Positions 12,111-23,050 of a stretch of DNA of 64,000 nucleotides are shown piece after piece. Made by a program: the position numbers and the translations under genes. Every line of letters starts with the position of its first letter. Positions within the stretch are counted from its first letter, which is position 1. The stretch lies in contig CM041780.1 in NCBI GenBank assembly GCA_023374045.1, forward strand, positions 170,868,085 to 170,932,084, in the 5' to 3' direction. The notes beneath the pieces were generated by a model. The model ran no database searches. It saw nothing but the letters and a program-made list of their open reading frames with translations, and was not told the origin of the DNA. This DNA comes from Limonium bicolor (Eukaryota; Streptophyta; Magnoliopsida; Caryophyllales; Plumbaginaceae).

Positions 12111-13833
12111 TGTTGGAGAAATATGTGACTACTTCTACAACTTAGGTAGTGTACCTATCGTTTTGCGGAATAGTGGACTTGTGGGTTGTCGTACTCTTGG
12201 GGACCTCGCTGTGGATAACTGATAGTGTAGTAAATTGACTGAGATTTCTAGTAAACAGATTTTATCATTTTTTAGGGAAAGATGCGGTTGAAAACTTAAT
12301 CTAAACAAAACAGTAATAAAAACAATTAATCAAAACAGAATAAAAATAGAAATTGTAAATCTTTTTTGTGTTTTTAAAGAAGCATCTTGGGTTGTTCTGC
12401 TCACCTATTTTATCTAATTATATTGATATAAACTTTCCCACTTTAACAATAAACTCAGGAATCTTAATTAGTTCATTGACCGGTCCTTGTACAGTAAACC
12501 CTGATTAACTTAATCAACAAGCTGCAATTCTTGCCCAAGTTATTATAAATTAATCGCTTTATTACCAATTCCTATTGGAGACAGATTAACCTATAGGCGA
12601 GTCACGCTTCTAGTCGTTAACCCATTTTGACTTCCTTTGTCTAGAACCTTGTCTCAGCATCGCATGTCAACAAGAGACTCCAAATATCACTTTAATAATT
12701 GTACAAGAAGATTAAAGCGCATTAAGGACAGAATCAAAATATTGCATAGATAAATTATAGTGGAAAGCTTACATAACACAATTATATAAAATAGGCTCGC
12801 TTCTAACCCGGGAGGATAGGTTTATTAATCACACATAATTATAAAAACAAACATAACAAATAAGATAGACAGACCGAGCGAAGAAGAACGAACAGATGGG
12901 CAATCGTCTTCTTCGTTGGTTTTCTGGAAAACAACAGCGTAAGGCTAATTTGGTGATGGTAACGGATGAAGAATGAAGTATGGATGGAAGGAGAGTGAGT
13001 ATCGATGAACGTTGATGAGTTTTGATGAACTTTGATGAATTTTGATGAACTTTGGATTTTTAGGAAGGGATTAATATTTTTGAGCAAAAGGCTCGTGGGT
13101 TTTATAGGAGAAAGGAGGAGGAAGAAGACAGGCTAGAACACGCGTGAGGAATTTAAGGAGTACGTCGGCGCCTGATATTGTTGATGGGGTAGATAGATAT
13201 GTTTGCAGGTGCCGAAGAAAAATGGTGTAGACGGTCGGCGATGTCGATTTTCTGGATCTGGGTTGCATTTAGACGCGTCCTTGTCTGTGTCCTTGCATAT
13301 TTCCCCAGACGTCTCACGCAGCCCTGTTTTCTGTCCGGCCTTATATCCACGGACAGCTTGTCTCTTGTCCAGCCTTTTCTCCTCGGACAGCACACGGACA
13401 CAACTCTCCTTGTCCGGCCTTTTCTCCTCGGACATTACACGGACATTCCTTCCTTGTTTTGTGTCCGCCCTTATTTCCATGGACAGAGCTTCTGTCCTTG
13501 TCTTGTCCGGCCAAAGTTGAGCGGACAAGACATGGACGTTCCTTTTGTTGTGTCCGAACCAGTGTCCGGACCAGTGTGGTTTGGACGAAAATTGGTTTTC
13601 TTCTAAAATGTTCGTTTCAGCTCTATTTTAAGATCCATTTGCGCCTATGCGTTCGTCTCTTCGTCTACTCTGCTCCTAGCTTGGTTTTCCTCATGTTTAA
13701 CCAATAAATTTGTGAGATAACCAATAAAACATAAACTAGAGGAAAACTAACCAAAGTGGAGAAATGAGCAAGAAAAGTGCTAATATAATATATGAAATAC
13801 ACCCATAAAACATGCTCATTTGGACACTTATCA
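12111..13833 (-). repeat. LTR 1 (left)
   Basis: On the + strand it runs from TGTTGGAGAAAT to GGACACTTATCA. On the element's strand a TATA-like TATAAAACCC lies at 13097-13106. It contains a TGATGAACTTT-type short tandem repeat (13004-13066) and an array of TGTCCG/CGGACA hairpins (13331-13585). Confidence 0.93.
13331..13585. repeat. TGTCCG ... CGGACA hairpin array in LTR 1
   Basis: Successive units of about 42 bp have the form TGTCCG-12 nt-CGGACA, for example CTGTCCG/CGGACAG at 13331-13356. Equivalent arrays lie at 17364-17620 and 21404-21640. The arms are perfect in some units and decayed in others. Confidence 0.75.
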
Positions 13834-13846
13834 CACCCCCACACTT
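13834..13846 (-). promoter_or_regulatory. Polypurine tract of the non-autonomous element (internal 1)
   Basis: The minus strand reads AAGTGTGGGGGTG immediately before the LTR start TGATAAGTGT. It primes plus-strand DNA synthesis in this class. The second internal region has the same tract at 17867-17879. Confidence 0.85.
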
Positions 13847-13850
13847 ATCT

Positions 13851-13872
13851 TTTTGCTTGTCCTCAAGCAAAA
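13851..13872 (-). other. PPT-adjacent hairpin, AGGA loop (H4)
   Basis: The minus strand forms TTTTGCTTG-AGGA-CAAGCAAAA, a perfect 9-bp stem, just upstream of the polypurine tract. The same hairpin with an 8-bp stem is at 38351-38370. The equivalent in internal region 2 (17883-17904) has lost pairing at two positions. Confidence 0.8.
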
Positions 13873-14616
13873 CCATGTACCCAAGTAAGTAGGGAATGCT
13901 CAATACTAACAATATTATTATGAAGGGTAGGATAAAGAGGTGAACAGTTCATGATCTTAAACTTTTTGAGGAGTGTGATCCATCAACTGCTGGTGGCACA
14001 GGTGTGCTCAGGGTAAATATAAAAATTAGAGTTTCGGGGTATGATCTGGAGTACTTCAATGCTTCTCAGTTAAGGTGACTTTGAGAACTTTTACCACAGC
14101 TAACTTCTCTCAAGAATGGGCATTGAAGAGAAAACAAAAGGAAAAAAAAATTTATGCATTTGTTTCACTTTTGTTTAAGAGATGAGAGGATAATATGTAG
14201 GCATCAAGCTTTTGTTTTTAAGAACACTCAACTCTCTTTGTTGGTTACCAATGTTGTCTCGCAAGTCCCTTGTTTTTTATTTTTTAGACAGAGAAGCACC
14301 CCTTAGCAATCCCAAAGAAAGAAGACAGAAGGAACCCCTAAGCGATAAAAATCCAACCATTTCAGATCATTTGGTCACACCGCATAAAAAATGCTCCTCA
14401 AAAGTAATCAAAATGAAAAATTTTGTACCATTTATCCCACAATTCATAACAGTATTTATTCATAAAGAGAACAACCCACATATAAAGGGTCCACGATATT
14501 GAATTTGGACAAACGCAAGATAAGTAGAGAGATTAAGCATTTTAAGCAATGTGTCAATAAAGAGAGACTTAAGACGAGCGACAGAGAAGTGAGTCCTCCC
14601 CCACACTTAGATTAGA

Positions 14617-14632
14617 GCAACGTCCTCATTGC
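14617..14632 (-). other. Internal AGGA-loop hairpin (H3)
   Basis: The minus strand reads GCAATG-AGGA-CGTTGC (one T-G wobble), followed by CTAAGTGTGGGGG, a copy of the polypurine-tract motif. It is also present at 18650-18665, and at 37508-37525 in the autonomous element with a fully paired CATTGC arm. Confidence 0.75.
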
Positions 14633-14781
14633 GTAGGAAGAATTAAATTAACGAGGTCATGCAATCTACCAGAGTACCTCACACAATGCAAAGTAGTAGG
14701 GAGTATGTAAAAATTTGAAGTGCAAAGCGAAGAGAGTGTACTCCCCAGAGTTTGTAGAGTGTTTAGAGTAGCTCCCCCACA

Positions 14782-14852
14782 CTTGAGTTCAGCTGTAGGA
14801 ATGTGCATGATGTTCCTGTAATGAATATTCTAAACAGCCAGAAGAACTCAAG
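14782..14852 (-). other. 71-nt conserved long hairpin (H2)
   Basis: The arms CTTGAGTTC and GAACTCAAG pair perfectly, with an inner CTGT/ACAG helix, enclosing a 71-nt unit that abuts TGTGGGGG. The same length and arms occur at 18815-18885 and at 37285-37355 of the autonomous element, while the loop sequence has diverged. Confidence 0.75.
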
Positions 14853-14961
14853 TTAATTCTCCTCTTTCTCTCTCCTTTCTATTTTCTTATATAAAAACAT
14901 ATATAGGAATATATGGAAAACAAAACATAAAACAAAAATAGTAGGATAATAAAATTTAACC

Positions 14962-14979
14962 ACTGGGTTGCCTCCCAGT
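14962..14979 (-). other. GGG-AGGCAA-CCC hairpin (H1)
   Basis: The minus strand reads ACTGGG-AGGCAA-CCCAGT. The autonomous element has GGTGGG-AGGCAA-CCCACC at 37065-37082, so two base pairs differ by compensatory changes while the loop is unchanged. A second copy lies at 18996-19013. Confidence 0.8.
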
Positions 14980-15129
14980 AAACTGCCCGTATTTATAGTC
15001 TTTGGCTAGACTCCCGCTTCGTTATCCTGGATCAAAAATAAAAGTAGACAACAGCTTTGCCAGGAAAACAAAGTTAGCAGCAATTAAAAGCAAACCACCT
15101 GGATCAAAACAGAACGTCACCTCGGCAAA

Positions 15130-15876
15130 TTAAATAGGAAAATAAATACTCCACAAAACCTGGTGTTTGAGGAGGTACTGCCGGTAACGTAGTTCTAACA
15201 GAAGACCAGGTGGTGATGACTTTTCTTCCTCAAATTGGAGGATGTAGACATCCACCTCTTGTTGTTGAGGCTTATGGAGGCAGGGTGGAAGTTGATGAGA
15301 GACTGGTGGTAGCGGTGTTCCTTCCTCAGATTCGAGGATGTAAATTTCCTCTCCTGGTTGATGAGGCTCAATAGGATAATCCTCGTCTAGCTCGCGGACT
15401 GGCTCTGACAAAATATCTTTAAATTTTAATTGCTCCTCTTGTGCTGGGGATGGAGATGGAGGAGAATTGTAACTTTCAGACATTTGCACCAACTCAGCGT
15501 CGGATAAAAATGTCCTGATAAGTTTCTTTATCTCCTCATCAGAACTTGTAGCTTCAAGAATTTCTAACTCGAATCGATCTTTGCTCCTTGGAATCACCAC
15601 TGGAATCTCTTCTAGCGGCTTGGCCTGACTCGGGAAAAATTCGTCTGGCCCTTGTGTAGATTGCTGTTCGTTCTGATTGAAGTAGTCATATCCCAACTGA
15701 GCTTCATTGTACTGTGTATTAGCCTGGTTGACTTCCCACCAATACGGCTCTCGATTTGATTGTTGAGGTGGTTGATAATCCTTGACCAACCTTTGATATG
15801 AGGATATCTCCTCTTGCATGTGCGTCCATTCCAAATCAATCAATAAACTTCTCACCTCATCGTAGCCGCTCTCCAT
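15130..15876 (-). CDS. Orphan acidic ORF of the non-autonomous LTR element
   Basis: The product is 248 residues and starts MESGYDEVRSLLIDLEW about 240 bp downstream of the primer-binding site, the usual position of gag. It is rich in Glu, Gln, Ser and Pro, with a PPSPSPAQEE stretch and a repeated acidic YILESEE / YILQFEEE motif. I see no gag fold signature, zinc knuckle, protease or polymerase motif, no signal peptide and no clear membrane segment. Family assignment is unknown. The frame is open here but carries two nonsense changes and a lost stop in the second internal region (19056-19910). It could be a degenerate gag remnant or a protein specific to the non-autonomous family. Expression would come from the LTR promoter to the right. 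Confidence 0.55.
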   Translation of the reverse strand: MESGYDEVRSLLIDLEWTHMQEEISSYQRLVKDYQPPQQSNREPYWWEVNQANTQYNEAQLGYDYFNQNEQQSTQGPDEFFPSQAKPLEEIPVVIPRSKDRFELEILEATSSDEEIKKLIRTFLSDAELVQMSESYNSPPSPSPAQEEQLKFKDILSEPVRELDEDYPIEPHQPGEEIYILESEEGTPLPPVSHQLPPCLHKPQQQEVDVYILQFEEEKSSPPGLLLELRYRQYLLKHQVLWSIYFPI

Positions 15877-16118
15877 AATCAGTAACTATCCTACAAAAAC
15901 AAAAATAAAAATACCAAGTAGAATAGAACTAAAAATAGAAAATAAACACAAAACAAAATTAACTAAATAGAAAAAAAAAATAAGATATAAAACAGAAATA
16001 AAAGAAAATTGCTACAACAAATAAAGTAAGTATAAATTAATAAGGGAAAATGAAATAATAAAAAAAAACTAAACAGAAATCTCAATAAAATTAAGAACCA
16101 TCAATTAACCGTGCCGGA

Positions 16119-16138
16119 GATCCCCGGCAACGGCGCCA
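16119..16138 (-). promoter_or_regulatory. Primer-binding site, tRNA-Asp type (internal 1)
   Basis: The + strand GATCCCCGGCAACGGCGCCA equals the 3' end of plant tRNA-Asp as I recall it, so the minus strand is its complement. It lies 6 bp from LTR 2. The autonomous element at 31035 uses the same site. Confidence 0.88.
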
Positions 16139-16144
16139 AAAACT

Positions 16145-17866
16145 TGTTGGAGAAATATGTGACTACTTCTACAACTTAGGCAGTGTACCTATCGTTTTGC
16201 GGAATAGTGGATTTGTGGGTTGTCGTACTCTTGGGGACCTCGCTGTGGATAACTGATAGTGTAGTAAATTGACTGAGATTTCTAGTAAACAGATTTATCA
16301 TTTTTTAGGGAAAGATGCGGTTGAAAACTTAATCTAAACAAAACAGTAATAAAAACAATTAATCAAAACAGAATAAAAATAGAAATTGTAAATCTTTTTT
16401 GTGTTTTTAAAGAAGCATCTTGGGTTGTTCTGCTCACCTATTTTATCTAATTATATTGATCTAAACTTTCCCACTTTAACAATAAACTCATGAATCTTAA
16501 TTAGTTCATTGACCGGTCCTTGTACAGTAAACCCTGATTAACTTAATCAACAAGCTGCAATTCTTGTCCAAGTTATTATAAATTAATCGCTTTATTACCA
16601 ATTCCTATTGGAGACAGATTAACCTATAGGTGAGTCACGCTTCTAGTCGTTAACCCATTTTGACTTCCTTTGTCTAGAACCTTGTCTCAGCATCGCATGT
16701 CAACAAGAGACTACAAATATCACTTTAATAATTGTACAAGAAGATTAAAGCGCATTAAGGACAGAATCAAAATATTGCATAGATAAATTATAGTGGAAAG
16801 CTTACATAACATAACTATATAAAATAGGCTCGCTTCTAACCCGGGAGGATAGGTTTATTAATCACACATAATTATAAAAACAAACATAACAAATAAGATA
16901 GACAGACCGAGCGAAGAAGAACGAACAGATGGGCAATCGTCTTCTTCGTTGGTTTTCTGGAAAACAACAGCGTAAGGCTAATTTGGTGATGGTAAAGGAT
17001 GAAGAATGAAGTATGGATGGAAGGAGAGTGAGTATCGATGAACGTTGATGAGTTTTGATGAACTTTGATGAATTTTGATGAACTTTGGATTTTTAGGAAG
17101 GGATTAATATTTTTGAGCAGAAGGCTCGTGGGTTTTATAGGAGAAAGGAGGAGGAAGAAGGCAGGCTGGAACACGCGTGAGGAATTTAAGGAGTAAGTCG
17201 GCGCCTGATATTGCTGATGGGGTAGATAGATATGTTTGCAGGTGCCGAAGAAAAATGGGGAAGACGGTCGGCGATGTCGATTTTCTGGATCTGGGTTGCA
17301 TTTAGACGCGTCCTTGTCTGTGTCCTTGCATATTTCCCTGGACGTCTCACGCAGCCCTGTTTTCTGTCCGGACTTATATCCACGGACAGCTTGTCTCTTG
17401 TCCAGCCTTTTCTCCTCGGACAGCACACAGACACAACTCTCCTTGTCCGGCCTTTTCTCCTCGGACAGCACACGGACATTCCTTCCTTGTGTTGTGTCCG
17501 CCCTTATTTCCATGGACAGAGCTTCTGTCCTTGTCTTGTCCGGCCAAAGTTGAGCGGACATGCCACGGACGTTCCTTTTGTTGTGTCCGAACCAGTGTCC
17601 GGACCAGTGTGGTTTGGACGAAAATTGGTTTTCTTCTAAAATGTTCGTTTCAGCTCTGTTTTAAGATCCGTTTGCGCCTATGCGTTCGTCTCTTCGTCTA
17701 CTCTGCTCCTAGCTTGGTTTTCCTCATGTTTAACCAATAAATTTGTGAGATAACCAATAAAACATAAACTAGAGGAAAACTAACCAAAGTGGAGAAATGA
17801 GCAAGAAAAGTGCTAATATAATATATGAAATACACCCATAAAACATGCTCATTTGGACACTTATCA
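16145..17866 (-). repeat. LTR 2 (middle, shared)
   Basis: 1722 bp, with the same ends as LTR 1. It serves as the 5' LTR of internal region 1 and the 3' LTR of internal region 2. The TATA-like element is at 17131-17140. A 229-residue open frame (16872-17561, minus) is also open in LTR 3 but broken in LTR 1; I regard it as fortuitous. Confidence 0.93.
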
Positions 17867-18649
17867 CACCCCCACACTTATCTTTTTGTTTGTCCTCATG
17901 CAAAACCATGTACCCAAGTAAGTAGGGAATGCTCAATACTAACAATATTATTATGAAGGGTAGGATAAGGACGTGAACAGTTCAGGATCTTAAACTTTTT
18001 GAGGAGTGTGATCCATCAACTGCTGGTGGCACAGGTGTGCTCACGGTAAAAATAAAAATTAGAGTTTCGGGGTATGATCTGGAGTACTTCAATGCTTCTC
18101 AGTTAAGGTGACTTTGAGAACTTTTACCACAGCCAACTTCTCTCAGGAATGGGCATTGTGGAGAAAACAAAAGGAAAAATAGATTTATGCATTTGTATCA
18201 CTTTTGTTTAAGAGATGAGAGGATAATATGTAGGCATCAAGCTTTTGTTTTTAAGAACACTCAACTCTCTTTGTTGGTTACCAATGTTGTCTCGCAAGTC
18301 CCTTGTTTTTTATTTTTTAGACAGAGAAGCACCCCTTAGCAATCCCTAAGAAAGAAGACAGAAGGAACCCCTAAGCGATAAAAATCCAACCATTTCAGAT
18401 CATTTGGTCACACCGCATAAAAAATGCTCCTCAAAAGTAATCAAAATGAAAAATTTTGTACCATTTATCCCACAATTCATAACAGTATTTATTTATAAAG
18501 AGAACAACCCACATATAAAGGGTCCACGATATTGAATTTGGACAAACGCAAGATAAGTAGAGAGATTAAGCATTTCAAGCAATGTGTCAATAAAGAGAGA
18601 CTTAAGACGAGTGACAGAGAAGTGAGTCCTCCCCCACACTTAGATTGGA

Positions 18650-19013
18650 GCAACGTCCTCATTGCGTAGGAAGAATTAAATTAACGAGGTCATGCAATCT
18701 ACCAGAGTACCTCACACAATGCAAAGTAGTAGGGAGTATGTAAAAATTTGAAGTGCAAAGCGAAGAGAGTGTACTCCCCAGAGTTCGCAGAGTGTTTAGA
18801 GTAGCTCCCCCACACTTGAGTTCAGCTGTAGGAATGTGCATGATGTTCCTGTAATGAATATTCTAAACAGCCAGAAGAACTCAAGTTAATTCTCCTCTTT
18901 CTCTCTCCTTTCTATTTTCTTATTTAAAAACATATATAGGAATAATATGGAAAACAAAACATAAAACAAAAATAGTAGGATAATAAAATTTAACCACTGG
19001 GTTGCCTCCCAGT
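18650..19013 (-). other. Second copy of the 3' hairpin module (H3, H2, H1)
   Basis: H3 at 18650-18665, H2 at 18815-18885 and H1 at 18996-19013 are all retained in internal region 2 with the same sequences and spacing as in internal region 1. Confidence 0.72.
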
Positions 19014-19055
19014 AAACTGCCCGTATTTATAGTCTTTGGCTAGACTCCCGCTTCG

Positions 19056-19910
19056 TTATCCTGGATCAAAAATAAAAGTAGACAACAGCTTTGCCATGAA
19101 AACAAAGTTAGCAGTAATTAAAAGCAAACCACCTGGATCAAAACAGAACGTCACCACGGCAAATAAAATAGGAAAATAAATACTCCACAAAACCTGGTGT
19201 TTGAGGAGGTACTGCCGGTAACATAGTTCTAACAGAAGACCAGGTGGTGATGACTTTTCTTCCTCAAATTGGAGGATGTAGACATCCACCTCTTGTTGTT
19301 GAGGCTTATGGAGGCAGGGTGGAAGTTGATGAGAGACTGGTGGTAGCGGTGTTGCTTCCTCAGATTCGAGGATGTAAATTTCCTCTCCTGGTTGATGAGG
19401 CTCAATAGGATAATCCTCGTCTAGCTCGCAGACTGGCTCTGACTAAATATCTTTAAATTTTAATTGCTCCTCTTGTGGTGGGGATGGAGATGGAGGAGAA
19501 TTGTAACTTTCAGACATTTGCACCAACTCAGCGTCGGAGAAAAATGTCCTGATAAGTTTCTTTATCTCCTCATCAGAACTTGTAGCTTCAAGAATTTCTG
19601 ACTCGAATCGATCTTTGCTCCTTGGAATCACCACTGGAATCTCTTCTAGCGGCTTGGCCTGACTCGGGAAAAATTCGTCTGGCCCTTGTGTAGATTGTTG
19701 TTCGTTCTGATTGAAGTAGTCATATCCCAACTGAGCTTCTTTGTACTATGTATTAGCCTGGTTGACTTCCCACCAATACGGCTCTCGATTTGATTGTTGA
19801 GGTGGTTGATAATCCTTGACCAACCTTTGATATGAGGATATCTCCTCTTGCATGTGCGTCCATTCCAAATCAATCAATAATCTTCTCACCTCATCGTAGC
19901 CGCTCTCCAT
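19056..19910 (-). pseudogene. Broken second copy of the orphan acidic ORF
   Basis: Homologous to 15130-15876. CAG became TAG in the TQYNEAQ segment, TTG became TAG in KFKDILSEP, and the terminal stop is lost so the last frame runs on to 19056. It cannot make the full product. Confidence 0.8.
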
Positions 19911-20158
19911 AATCAAAAACTATCCTACAAAAACAAAAATAAAAATACCAAGTAGAATAGAACTAAAAATAGAAAATAAACACAAAACAAAATTAACTAA
20001 ATAGAAAAAAACAAATAAGATATAAAACAGAAATAAAAGAAAATTTCTACAACAAATAAAGTAAGTAAAATTAAATAAAGCGAAAATAAAATAAATAGAA
20101 AAAAAAACTAAACAGAAATCTCAATAAAATTAAGAACCATCAATTAACCGTGCCGGAG

Positions 20159-20178
20159 ATCCCCGACAACGGCGCCAA
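20159..20178 (-). promoter_or_regulatory. Primer-binding site, tRNA-Asp type (internal 2)
   Basis: Same as 16119-16138 except for one substitution (CCCCGACAAC instead of CCCCGGCAAC). This weakens the match to tRNA-Asp and fits decay of the second unit. Confidence 0.82.
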
Positions 20179-20183
20179 AAACT

Positions 20184-21906
20184 TGATGGAGAAATATGTG
20201 ACTACTTCTACAACTTAGGCAGTGTACCTATCGTTTTGCGGAATAGTGGATTTGTGGGTTGTCGTACTCTTGGGGACCTCGCTGTGGATAACTGATAGTG
20301 TAGTAAATTGACTGAGATTTCTAGTAAACAAATTTTATCATTTTTTAGGGAAAGATGCGATCGAAAACTTAATCTAAACAAAACAGTAATAAAAACAATT
20401 AATCAAAACAGAATAAAAATAGAAATTATAAATCTTTTTTGTGTTTTTAAAGAAGCGTCATGGGTTGTTCTGCTCACCTATTTTATCTAATTATATTGAT
20501 ATAAACTTTTCCACTTTAACAATAAACTCAAGAATCTTAATTAGTTCATTGACCGGTCCTTGTACAATAAACCCTGATTAACTAAAACAACAAGCTGCAA
20601 TTCTTGCCCAAGTTATTATAAATTAATCGCTTTATTACCAATTCCTATTGGAGACAGATTAACCTATAGGCGAGTCACGCTTCTAGTCGTTAACCCGTTT
20701 TGACTTCCTTTGTCTAGAACCTTGTCTCAGCATCGCATGTCAACATGAGACTACAAATATCACTTTAATAATTGTACAAGAAGATTAAAGCGCATTAAGG
20801 ACAGAATCAAAATATTGCATAGATAAATTATAGTGGAAAGCTTACATAACACAATTATATAAAATAGGCTCGCTTCTAACCCGGGAGGATAGGTTTATTA
20901 ATCACACATAATTATAAAAACAAACATAACAAATAAGATAGACAGACCGAACGAAGAAGAACGAACAGATGGGCAATCGTCTTCTTCGTTGGTTTTTTGG
21001 AAAACAACAGCGTAAGGCTAATTGTGTGATGGTAAAGGATGAAGAATGGAGTATGGATGGAGGGAGAGTGAGTATCGATGAACGTTGATGAGTTTTGATG
21101 AACTTTGATGAATTTTGATGAACTTTGGATTTTTATGAAGGGATTGATATTTTTGAGCAGAAGGCTCGTGGGTTTTATAGGAGAAAGGAGGAGGAAGAAG
21201 ACAGGTTGGAACACGCGTGAGGAATTTAAGGAGTACGTCGGCGCCTGATATTGCTGATGGGGTAGATAGATATGTTTGCAGGCGCCGAAGAAAAATGGGG
21301 AAGATGGTCGGCGATGTCGATTTTCTGGATCTGGGTTGCATTTAGACGCGTCCTTGTCTGTGTCCTTGCATATTTCCCCAGACGTCTCACGCAGCCCTAT
21401 TTTCTGTCCGGCCTTATATCCACGGACAGCTTGTCTCTTGTCCGGCCTTTTCTCCTCGGACAGCACACGGACACAACTCTCCTTGTCCGGCCTTTTCTCC
21501 TCAGACAGCACACAGACATTCCTTCCTTGTTTTGTGTCCGCCCTTATTTCCACGGAGAAAGCTTCTGTCCTTGTCTTGTCCGGCCAAAGTTGAGCGGACA
21601 TGCCACGGACGTTCCTTTTGTTGTGTCCGAACCAGTGTCCGGACCAGTGTGGTTTGGATGAAAATTGGTTTTCTTCTAAAATGTTCGTTTCAGCTCTGTT
21701 TTAAGATCCGTTTGCGCCTATGTGTTCGTATCTTCGTCAACTCTGCTCCTAGCTTGAGTTTCCTCATGTTTAACCAATAAATTTGTGAGATAACCAATAA
21801 AACATAAACTAGAGGAAAACTAACCAAAGTGGAGAAATTAGCAAGAAAAGTGCTAATATAATATATGAATTACACCCATAAAACATGCTCATTTGGACAC
21901 TTATCA
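20184..21906 (-). repeat. LTR 3 (right; 5' LTR of the complex)
   Basis: 1723 bp; the left edge reads TGATGGAG instead of TGTTGGAG. The TATA-like element is at about 21171-21180. It ends CACTTATCA directly before the target duplication. Confidence 0.92.
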
Positions 21907-21911
21907 GCAGG
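21907..21911. repeat. Target-site duplication GCAGG, right
   Basis: Matches 12106-12110. After it the CACTA sequence resumes. Confidence 0.92.
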
Positions 21912-23050
21912 GCCTGTCCACAGTACAAGGGTATGTTCTAGATAGATGTTTAATGTTACTATAATAATCAATTCGTAATTATTTTTACCTTCTTATGCAT
22001 TATTGTTTGTGTGTGAAGGGTAATAATCCAGTGACCCGGGGTGCGAAAGGTAAGAATCCAGGACTTCTGGGGTGCCGACAAGTAGGTTCGCATTGCCAGA
22101 AAAACTTATTAAAGTCTTAGGGCCTCGTCAGATCAATCTCTATGACAAGATCATTACGAGGTCACCTCAATGCATCAACTTCATGATGATGCTTCCAAAG
22201 CCGTTGTTTCACTACGAAGAAGATATGACCACGGTGATCAAGTTTGGGGACATTAGAGAGATGATGTGTGGAGATTACATGAACATTAACATAATTCAAG
22301 CTTATCTAATGTAAGTGTTCTTTCCTTATACTGTAAAAACATATAGATTAGGTACCTATGAAGTTGCATTGACTAACTTTTTCTAGTACATGTGATATAA
22401 TAGAGGTCTACTTCAGACATGTCATGAGAAGAACATCGCCTCCATTTCTGCGGTGTGCCCAGAGCGTTTATCTTATGACTCAGTCACTAGGGAGCCGGGG
22501 AGGTTTTTGTTAATACATGAAGCATTGCTTCAATGTTGCTAATCGAACGAATAAATTATGTTTGCTAATACCGTATCACCAAACGGGAGTTCTGATGTAA
22601 ATTTACATACTAATTAGCTAACTTTTTTACCTTCATTCCTCATTTAATTTTGTATTTGAAATTGTAGCCACCACTGGGCTTTGTTTATCTTCTGCACCGC
22701 CACTGCTTCTCTGCTTGTTCTAGATCTACTAGGACAGTGGAAAGAATTCAACATTCAAGACTTAATCAAAACGTAAATTTGTATTACTGCTTAATTATTT
22801 GTAGGTTTTTTGAACCAAAATTAATTTACTCGTTCATTGTTACAAAGAAACCCCTCATGCAGAGTTTGGTGACATGAAAGTCACATACATCGAGGTTTGG
22901 GTAATTCATTTGTGCTGCTTATCATTTTACAATTGTTTTACACTTGTGAATTTTGGTGATTTCACGCCCTACCCAAAGGATTATAGGAAATGGGGTACTA
23001 GTGATGCGGTACATGTACAGTTCTGTGTGGTACTTCCTAGACTTTTGAGA
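21912..23050 (+). pseudogene. Ulp1-like (C48) protease part of the CACTA accessory gene
   Basis: Exon-like pieces include QINLYDKIITRSPQCINFMMMLPKPLFHYEEDMTTVIKFGDIREMMCGDYMNINIIQAYLM (22072-22314), an MRRTSPPF piece near 22425, and HHWALFIFCTA near 22673. The last resembles the catalytic His-Trp strand of Ulp1-type proteases carried by CACTA elements. GT/AG-like borders separate the pieces. I did not find a convincing catalytic Asp/Cys continuation, and frames are broken. In intact relatives this module is a SUMO-protease-like domain of unclear role in transposition. Confidence 0.6.

Larger units (their letters stand above)
12111..21906 (-). mobile_element. Non-autonomous LTR retrotransposon, LTR-int-LTR-int-LTR
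   Basis: Three near-identical LTRs (1723, 1722 and 1723 bp) alternate with two internal regions of about 2.3 kb. On the minus strand each LTR begins TGATAAGTGT; each internal region starts with a tRNA-Asp-type primer-binding site and ends with an AAGTGTGGGGG polypurine tract. There is no gag, protease, RT or integrase. The only open frame is an acidic 248-residue ORF. Outer flanks carry a 5-bp duplication, GCAGG. The arrangement is best explained by unequal recombination between LTRs of one insertion after integration. PBS, PPT and 3' non-coding motifs match the autonomous element at 29132-40257. Confidence 0.92.

Noticed and set aside
16872..17561. 229-residue minus-strand frame inside LTR 2 (also in LTR 3), and opposite-strand frames of 105-135 residues
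   Set aside because: Lies in an LTR, is broken in LTR 1, and overlaps frames on the other strand. The hairpin array and low stop density explain it.
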